From assembly GCA_017408985.1 (NCBI GenBank), contig JAFQTO010000039.1, positions 1 to 56,399 on the forward strand: DNA of 56,399 bases, given 5' to 3'. The stretch comes from Clostridia bacterium (lineage in GTDB: Bacteria > Bacillota > Clostridia > Oscillospirales > Butyricicoccaceae). Numbering within the stretch: position 1 is the stretch's first letter; each line of letters starts with the position of its first letter. A program made the translations under genes and the position numbers. Of the stretch, positions 51,505 to 56,399 are shown one piece after another. Under the pieces are notes generated by a model, which saw only the letters and a list, made by a program, of their open reading frames with translations, had not been told where the DNA came from and searched no databases.

Positions 51505-53630
51505 ATTTCCTCTATGCTAATCTGTTTCAAATACTCATAAGTTCCATCGTAGAATTTAGGCAAGCGAGTACTGTCCTCCCAAAACCCACTTGGATTCTTA
51601 TTGGGATTGCCTGCTGGAACGCAAATTACCATACCAGCCCTTGCTCTTGTGAGAAGAACTCGATAGGCATTGAGCATATATTTGATCTGCTCTTGTTTGT
51701 TCTCGGTATCGGGTATTTTTTCATTCCATGCCGTTTTGCCGTTAAACGTATAATAACGCCATTTACCGTTATCGCATCTCATATCGGCATCCCACAGCAC
51801 GCAAGTGTAGTCAAGCTCCAAGCCCTGCACTTGAATTTCGGTAGCTGCATCTTCAAGATAGTTTGATGCTCTTGTATCAATCTTGTCTTCAAGGAACCAA
51901 TGAACAGCATTTTCATCACCGGAGGGAAGAATATGTATGCCCAACGGTTTGAATCGCGCTGCTTCCTTGGTTATAAGTACGCCTGTGCGTTCTGTGCCTC
52001 TAACTTTGCTATGAAGCCATCTTTTTGCAGCCTCCATATCGCGTGTTAAGACAATAGGATATCTGTCCTTTATTTCATTGTACAATTCTGCTGCATTGGG
52101 ATTAAAAGTAAGCAGTGAATGAACGAATGCAGAGAGTTTTTCTGCTCTGAATGAGCGCAGAGAAACGCCAAGATGTAGGTTTTCTGAATACGTAACGTTT
52201 TCGTTTTTCGCTAACAGCTCGTTAACCTTACCTTCGGCATATTCCGGCTCAGTAAGCTTGGGAGAAATATATACTTTCCAATGTGGGAACTTGTCATTCA
52301 GCGCATGAATCCACTCTGAAATTCCCGCTTCACCGGTATTGATCTCCTGACCACCACCTACAAGGCAGACAATCGTTGCCCAATCCTCTCTCTGATCGAG
52401 AGACCATATCAAGAAGGCCGCCTCGGAGAACGGGAAATTCGGAACCTTCAATTTATTGCCGTATGTTCCACCGCGTTTGAGATAGTCTGCGAGCCTTTTG
52501 TGCGTCCATGAACGTTGCGCTTCATCGAAGATTGCAACGTGTTCCACCTCACCGTAACCTGACTCTGCAAGCTTCACCGCTTTTTCGGGATCAATTTCCA
52601 AAACTCCATTTTCAACGGGATTCTTGATTTTGGCGAGCATGTTATCACGGTAACGGTGGATAATTTGAATAAACTTGCCTACCTCTCTGCGAGAATCGGA
52701 AAGATTTTTCTTTTCGTTTCTATCACGGCATTTTTGATGATTATCTTTTGCGAGAGCTTCGGTAAGTACAGCAACCAAAGGACCGTTTCCGGAAAGATAT
52801 ACCGCGCCTTCGTCTTCAACAGGCGCATCATTTCCCTGATAGGTTTGCTTTACTGCAACATCAAGACCGACGAGTGTTTTGCCAGCACCGGGAACACCGG
52901 TAACAAAACAAATGCTTTTTTCTCCATTTGTCTTACTTCTTTGGATTACGTCAAGTATGTATTTGATTGTTGTATCGGTTGAAACCTTATCTGCTTCATG
53001 TCTTGTGATATTTTCTACCGAATGGCTTTCGTAAAGTGTTTTCGCCGCCTCAACAATAGTCGGAGTAGGTGCATAAGGGCTGATAATCCAATCGTTATGA
53101 ACCGGAGTCTCATTCGGAAATTTATTCAATACGTTTTGAATCAAAGCAGAAATTCCTGTTTTGCCGGTTACCAATGGATTTATTACCCTGTCGTCATACA
53201 CCGACATCTGTATGGATGTACTGCGATTGGAATAATTTGTAGCTACCAAAATAGGAGCGATAACCTTGTCCTCACTGAATTTATGGAAGTTTTTCAGATC
53301 CAATGCGTAGTCTAAAACTTGGTCAATGTTTGATTCAAGAATCTTCGATTCGCCAACCTTAAATTCAAGGCAAAATACAATTCCGCGATAAAGGAGTACA
53401 ACGTCAATTCTTTTGCCAAGTCGAGGTATGTCATATTCAAAAACTATCTGTCCATTGGCATCAGAAAGACTCGAAACCACATTCTTCATTATTTCGATTT
53501 CGGCCTTCCACGCATCTCTCGTAGTAGTTAAGGCTTCACCGTGATAATTGTCGTCCAATATTCTGTATATAGAAGCAGAGTCGGTATATAAAAAAGTTGC
53601 GAAGTCGCTATTATATAAGCATCGTGCCAT
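51501..53630 (-). CDS. Nuclease-helicase, DUF2075-like
   Basis: A 709-residue protein. The N-terminus looks like a PD-(D/E)xK nuclease: Asp76 in KRIDVVLLY, Glu89-x-Lys91 in LEFKVGES, and Gln104. The helicase part follows with Walker A GVPGAGKT (245-252) and Walker B FDEAQ (368-372). The pattern near the end (ATEIQVQGLELDYTCVLWD) is a typical UvrD/DUF2075 motif VI area. The ATG at 53630 follows AAAGGAG. The group includes DUF2075/Schlafen-like proteins of defence islands. An XRE gene just upstream, in the same direction, is a likely controller. Confidence 0.82.
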   Translation of the reverse strand: MARCLYNSDFATFLYTDSASIYRILDDNYHGEALTTTRDAWKAEIEIMKNVVSSLSDANGQIVFEYDIPRLGKRIDVVLLYRGIVFCLEFKVGESKILESNIDQVLDYALDLKNFHKFSEDKVIAPILVATNYSNRSTSIQMSVYDDRVINPLVTGKTGISALIQNVLNKFPNETPVHNDWIISPYAPTPTIVEAAKTLYESHSVENITRHEADKVSTDTTIKYILDVIQRSKTNGEKSICFVTGVPGAGKTLVGLDVAVKQTYQGNDAPVEDEGAVYLSGNGPLVAVLTEALAKDNHQKCRDRNEKKNLSDSRREVGKFIQIIHRYRDNMLAKIKNPVENGVLEIDPEKAVKLAESGYGEVEHVAIFDEAQRSWTHKRLADYLKRGGTYGNKLKVPNFPFSEAAFLIWSLDQREDWATIVCLVGGGQEINTGEAGISEWIHALNDKFPHWKVYISPKLTEPEYAEGKVNELLAKNENVTYSENLHLGVSLRSFRAEKLSAFVHSLLTFNPNAAELYNEIKDRYPIVLTRDMEAAKRWLHSKVRGTERTGVLITKEAARFKPLGIHILPSGDENAVHWFLEDKIDTRASNYLEDAATEIQVQGLELDYTCVLWDADMRCDNGKWRYYTFNGKTAWNEKIPDTENKQEQIKYMLNAYRVLLTRARAGMVICVPAGNPNKNPSGFWEDSTRLPKFYDGTYEYLKQISIEEI

Positions 53631-53644
53631 AACTGTCGGCTCCT

Positions 53645-53860
53645 TTATGAATTCTGTTCCGGTACAATTTCTACGATATCGTCCATTGTACAACCGAGCG
53701 CCGAACATATTTTCACGAGGACGTCGCTGGAGACGACGGCGCCGTCTTTGCCCATTTTGGTGATGGTGGCGATGCTGATACCGGCTTTTTCGGCGAGTTC
53801 TTTCTTTTTCATATCCTTGTCGATGAGCAGCTTCCAGAGTTTTTTATAACTAACAGCCAT
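53645..53860 (-). CDS. XRE-family transcription regulator
   Basis: A 71-residue helix-turn-helix protein (MKKKELAEKAGISIATITKM, then VLVKICSALGCTMDDIVEI), of the small YozG-like class. It begins after GGAGGAG, and 14 bases separate it from the helicase gene. It probably represses its own operon. A hairpin stands 30 bases ahead of it. Confidence 0.88.
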   Translation of the reverse strand: MAVSYKKLWKLLIDKDMKKKELAEKAGISIATITKMGKDGAVVSSDVLVKICSALGCTMDDIVEIVPEQNS

Positions 53861-53890
53861 AAAATGATCTCCTCCATACCGATATACGAA

Positions 53891-53918
53891 AAATGCTCTG
53901 CCGCCGGGCAGAGCATTT
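53891..53918. promoter_or_regulatory. Hairpin in the leader of the XRE operon
   Basis: AAATGCTCTGCC and its complement form a perfect 12-bp stem with a four-base loop, 31 bases ahead of the XRE start. No long T run follows on the minus strand. It could be an operator or an attenuator-like RNA structure. Confidence 0.45.
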
Positions 53919-54119
53919 GGGCTATGTAGCCATACTGCCGGGGCTTATTTCAACACTGACAGCGTTGTATTCTATAATAGCACATTTGGCTCGAGAAAGC
54001 AATAAAATGATAAATACACATGATTTTTAATGTCTTCTGCGGGTGTTGCCTTGCGAAACAATCACTTGGATATTATAATAAAGAAAAAAATAGTTACCGC
54101 TTAGCGAGGTAAATAAATT

Positions 54120-55070
54120 ATGAACCGGATTGAGTACTTTAAAAACTTTCCTATGATTAAGGAAATCGAAATTGCTGGCCACTTTGTATATTCCAGCATG
54201 AAAAGCTTTTGCCAATTAGATAGTTTTTGGAATGAATCTGATATTTTTTATGTTCTTTACACTGCCTCGGTTGGAATAGAGCGGTTACAGAAAGTTCTTC
54301 TTGTTCTTTCAGAAGATATCACTGCAGAAAATGTAAGTGATTTCGAAAAAACTTTGATTACGCATAGCCATCAAGATTTGCATAAAAGAATTCAAGAGCA
54401 GGTTGGCTTGTCATTCAACAGTAGTCAAAACAAGTTTTTGAGTATGCTAACCGCATTTTATAAATCTTGTCGATATGATCGTTTTACTTTTGGAATCTCA
54501 TATCAAAAAGAAAAAGATTTATTGATTGAATATCTTTCATCCGGATTGAATTGTAAGATCATCGCAGATAGTTTCATTGGCAACACATCCAACGATCGCC
54601 GCTTCAAAAAATACTATTGTAAAAATTTGGGCAGCATGGCAAAGGCATATCATAGTTGGATTTCTCGCAAAGCACATGAGCAAAACATTTATACTTATGA
54701 GCTGCCGTATAATTCTTCCGCTGGTAAAATATTTCTTCCTAAATATGAGGACGGCACTTATTATAGGCTTTTTGAACAAGAAGAGCTTACAAGGAAAGAG
54801 TACTTACTTTTCCTTATTCAACGAGCTGATGATACAACATGGGGAAAGTTCATCAAAAGCATTCCGCCGCTGGAGCTGGACGAGGCGTTGTACAACAGCT
54901 ATGCATCATCACTGATTTCAGGTCAGCTCTCCTTGTCGGACATGGATGAGGTTGAGGCTGAATATGATTATGAAGTGGAGAACAAAAAAGAACGACTCAA
55001 TATGATGCTGGCGTTGGGAAATCCTCTGGTATATCTGGATGAAGACTTCGACGAGGATACGGAATATTAA
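54120..55070 (+). CDS. Helical protein, HEPN-like in part, unknown
   Basis: A 316-residue protein. The first 100 residues are helical, with FYVLYTASVGIERLQKVLLV followed by THSHQDLHKRI. This resembles HEPN-type helical bundles, but I see no clear R-x4-6-H. A charged C-terminus (DMDEVEAEYDYEVENKKE) follows. The promoter is not certain; TATAAT lies at 53973-53978. It is the last gene of the island before the right attachment site. Confidence 0.6.
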   Translation: MNRIEYFKNFPMIKEIEIAGHFVYSSMKSFCQLDSFWNESDIFYVLYTASVGIERLQKVLLVLSEDITAENVSDFEKTLITHSHQDLHKRIQEQVGLSFNSSQNKFLSMLTAFYKSCRYDRFTFGISYQKEKDLLIEYLSSGLNCKIIADSFIGNTSNDRRFKKYYCKNLGSMAKAYHSWISRKAHEQNIYTYELPYNSSAGKIFLPKYEDGTYYRLFEQEELTRKEYLLFLIQRADDTTWGKFIKSIPPLELDEALYNSYASSLISGQLSLSDMDEVEAEYDYEVENKKERLNMMLALGNPLVYLDEDFDEDTEY

Positions 55071-55183
55071 CTATCCCTATTTCTTTGTTTATTGCGGGGC
55101 AAAATTGCGCCCTGGCACTCGGCAGAAAGGACTTGACTTTCGGCCCTGGCCGAGCTACTATACAACCGCTATCAGAGACAGAA

Positions 55184-55220
55184 ATCGCCCAGCTGCGGAA
55201 CGCAGTTGGGCGATCGTTTT
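55184..55220 (+). terminator. Terminator-like hairpin
   Basis: ATCGCCCAGCTGCG pairs with CGCAGTTGGGCGAT over 14 bases with one G-T, a GAA loop, then CGTTTT. Confidence 0.65.
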
Positions 55221-55279
55221 ATACCACATAAATACTACAGACAGATTCGGAACACACGGAAACAGTGGAGGTAAGAGCG

Positions 55280-55337
55280 CCGGAAAGCATCTGTTTCCGA
55301 GCGGAAAGGGGCGGAAATGCCTGGAAAGTGCCGGAAA
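55280..55337 (+). repeat. Phased GGAAA repeats next to the right attachment site
   Basis: CGGAAA or TGGAAA begins at 55281, 55302, 55312, 55322 and 55332; the last four are spaced exactly ten bases apart. An inverted TTTCCG lies at 55294-55299. The cluster ends 18 bases before the tRNA-derived repeat. Confidence 0.65.
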
Positions 55338-55354
55338 CAGGTACTCCCAAATTC

Positions 55355-55399
55355 TTTGGGACCATCAGGCCGCAGGTTCAAGTCCTGTCACTCGGACCA
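55355..55399 (+). repeat. Attachment-site copy, right (tRNA-Pro 3' part)
   Basis: 45 bases matching the 3' part of the tRNA at 42102-42146, with three differences in the T loop region. The T stem still pairs. No D arm or acceptor 5' strand precedes it, so this is a tRNA fragment and not a second tRNA. Confidence 0.8.
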
Positions 55400-55400
55400 A

Positions 55401-55445
55401 AAATCCGGCTGATTTAATTCTCAATGTTAGATTAGCCGGATTTTT
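55401..55445 (+). terminator. Terminator after the tRNA-Pro remnant
   Basis: AAATCCGGCT and AGCCGGATTT form a 10-bp stem followed by T. It lies directly after the CCA end, as a native tRNA terminator would, which suggests that the original tRNA-Pro locus continued here. Confidence 0.75.
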
Positions 55446-55617
55446 CTATGTTAACACAAGCATTGACTTTCTTGTTTGTGTCTATTATAATTATATAAAA
55501 TATATGTCACCGGAGGCGGAGTGCCGTAGCGCTCAATTGCCGGATTAGGTGTCCAAGTGAGCTTGGGTTATTGCATTTGCAAGACCTTAGCTCTATTTTT
55601 ATTTTCGGAGGTAATTT

Positions 55618-56172
55618 ATGAAAAACACAAAGGTTACTCTTGCTTTGCTTACGGCAGACGACCGCGAGCAATTCATTCTTGACAATCAGTGGGCATTCAA
55701 GTACGGCGCGATCGAGGAATTCGGCAAGCGTGACGACCACATGGATTTTGACGGCGAGATCATCTCTCGCAAAACCATCGAGCGTTGTATCGACTCGCCC
55801 GATAGCGAGACCTACCGAATCGTTGTTGACGGTAGACGAGTTGGAGGTCTTATTCTGAAAATCAACAAAGAAACGAATCACAACGAACTGGAGATCTTAT
55901 TCGTTTCCCCCGAGGAGCACACCAAGGGCATCGGCTACGGTGCGTGGCAGGAGGTTGAGGCACTCCATCCCGAGACCAAGGTTTGGGAGACCTGTACTCC
56001 CTATTTTGAAAAGCGCAATATTCATTTTTACGTCAACAAGTGCGGCTTTCAGATCGACCAATTTTGGTGCGAGTATTTTCAACCCGAACACGAATTGTTC
56101 GAGGATGAAAAGCACGATCCCGACGAGGGCCCCGATGAAATGTTCCGTTTTATCAAGGTGATGAAGCCGTAA
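55618..56172 (+). CDS. GNAT family N-acetyltransferase
   Basis: A 184-residue protein. The GNAT core is EILFVSPEEHTKGIGYGAWQ, in which V-x-P-x-x-x-x-K-G-I-G-Y-G is the acetyl-CoA binding loop, followed by WETCTPYFEKRNIHFYVNKC, the usual C-terminal alpha-beta unit. It acetylates an unknown amine. GGAGG precedes the start. It lies just outside the island. Confidence 0.85.
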   Translation: MKNTKVTLALLTADDREQFILDNQWAFKYGAIEEFGKRDDHMDFDGEIISRKTIERCIDSPDSETYRIVVDGRRVGGLILKINKETNHNELEILFVSPEEHTKGIGYGAWQEVEALHPETKVWETCTPYFEKRNIHFYVNKCGFQIDQFWCEYFQPEHELFEDEKHDPDEGPDEMFRFIKVMKP

Positions 56173-56207
56173 CCTGTTTTATTTGTTTCCTCCGACGCAA
56201 TTTTTGA

Positions 56208-56238
56208 GGGCTGACGGTTTATTTTCCGTCAGCCCTTT
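56208..56238 (+). terminator. Terminator after the GNAT gene
   Basis: GGGCTGACGG and CCGTCAGCCC form a 10-bp stem with an eight-base loop; TTT follows. Confidence 0.75.
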
Positions 56239-56276
56239 GCTTATCAACTGCTTTACCAATTGGAATTTATCAATAA

Positions 56277-56399
56277 CTATCTTAATTCCTTAGCATACAA
56301 GCGGTCAATATCTCCACCGTAATTCACTATATCTTTTATGTAGGTGTAGCCGTACTTCTCATATAACCCGATATGTACCGATGGGATATACGTTTTATC
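56277..56399 (-). CDS. GNAT-like acetyltransferase, C-terminal part (cut by window edge)
   Basis: Forty codons to a TAG at 56277. The end HIGLYEKYGYTYIKDI is the typical last helix and strand of GNAT proteins. The acetyl-CoA loop is outside the window. Confidence 0.5.
   Translation of the reverse strand, partial: DKTYIPSVHIGLYEKYGYTYIKDIVNYGGDIDRLYAKELR

Noticed and set aside
55355-55399. Second complete tRNA-Pro gene
   Set aside because: Only the anticodon loop to CCA end is present. No acceptor 5' strand or D arm precedes it.
55039-55548. Plus-strand frame of 169 codons over the right attachment site
   Set aside because: It crosses a terminator hairpin, phased repeats and a tRNA fragment, and has no recognisable protein features.

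Overview
The window looks like a chromosome segment of a Gram-positive anaerobe of the Clostridia, most likely an Oscillospiraceae/Ruminococcaceae-type gut bacterium. Supporting signs are strong AGGAGG-type ribosome binding sites, TTGACA/TATAAT promoters with 17-base spacers, an SLH-domain surface protein, LicD and CDP-alditol chemistry in place of LPS genes, citrate lyase next to a two-subunit class I (Fe-S) hydro-lyase, and short hairpin repeat modules in intergenic DNA. The host assignment is inference from gene content; there is no rRNA gene to confirm it.

Layout. 1-975: the tail of an IS30-like transposase and a patchwork of small hairpin repeats. 976-5332: SLH surface protein, glycerophosphodiesterase, MFS sugar-type transporter and TSUP anion transporter. 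5337-17828: a compact prophage-like block. A small serine recombinase lies at one end and an S24 (LexA/CI-like) repressor at the other. Between them, all on the minus strand, are terminase subunits, portal, Prp-type protease, scaffold, N4-gp56-type capsid, holin, amidase, adaptor and a nozzle-like tail protein. Four copies of a 17-bp palindrome lie between the repressor and the packaging operon. No integrase, replication genes or tail-fibre genes are visible. 17841-20819: a structured leader, mgtE, a hot-dog thioesterase and a class II glutamine amidotransferase. 20839-21105: a second hairpin-repeat array. 21257-24837: an operon of a P-loop protein carrying an AlaRS-type SAD motif plus two M14 carboxypeptidase paralogues. 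It diverges from citDEF and the class I hydro-lyase genes (25031-29001), which degrade citrate, or possibly mesaconate/citramalate. 29076-41477: a twelve-gene exopolysaccharide or cell-wall glycan operon read leftward from a strong promoter at 41611-41639.

41704-55445: a tRNA-Pro(UGG) gene preceded by three truncated copies of its own 5' end, then an AT-rich island. The island is bounded by a 45-bp direct repeat of the 3' half of tRNA-Pro (42102-42146 and 55355-55399). It carries cargo that looks defensive: a SLATT-like membrane protein with a small partner, two overlapping DUF262 (GmrSD-like) genes, two overlapping genes of which one is HEPN-like, a beta-repeat protein, a nuclease-helicase (DUF2075-like) with Nudix and broken peptide deformylase genes behind an XRE regulator, and another helical protein. 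No integrase is present. 55618-56399: two GNAT acetyltransferases outside the island, the second cut by the window edge.

How the parts fit. The prophage block is wired so that one self-cleaving repressor could control packaging, capsid and lysis genes directly. The glycan operon contains precursor enzymes, an initiating sugar-phosphate transferase, glycosyltransferases, polymerase, flippase and phospho-alditol decoration, enough for a Wzx/Wzy-type surface polymer. The tRNA island is a stack of small one- to three-gene cassettes, most of unknown mechanism; this is where an undescribed system is most likely.
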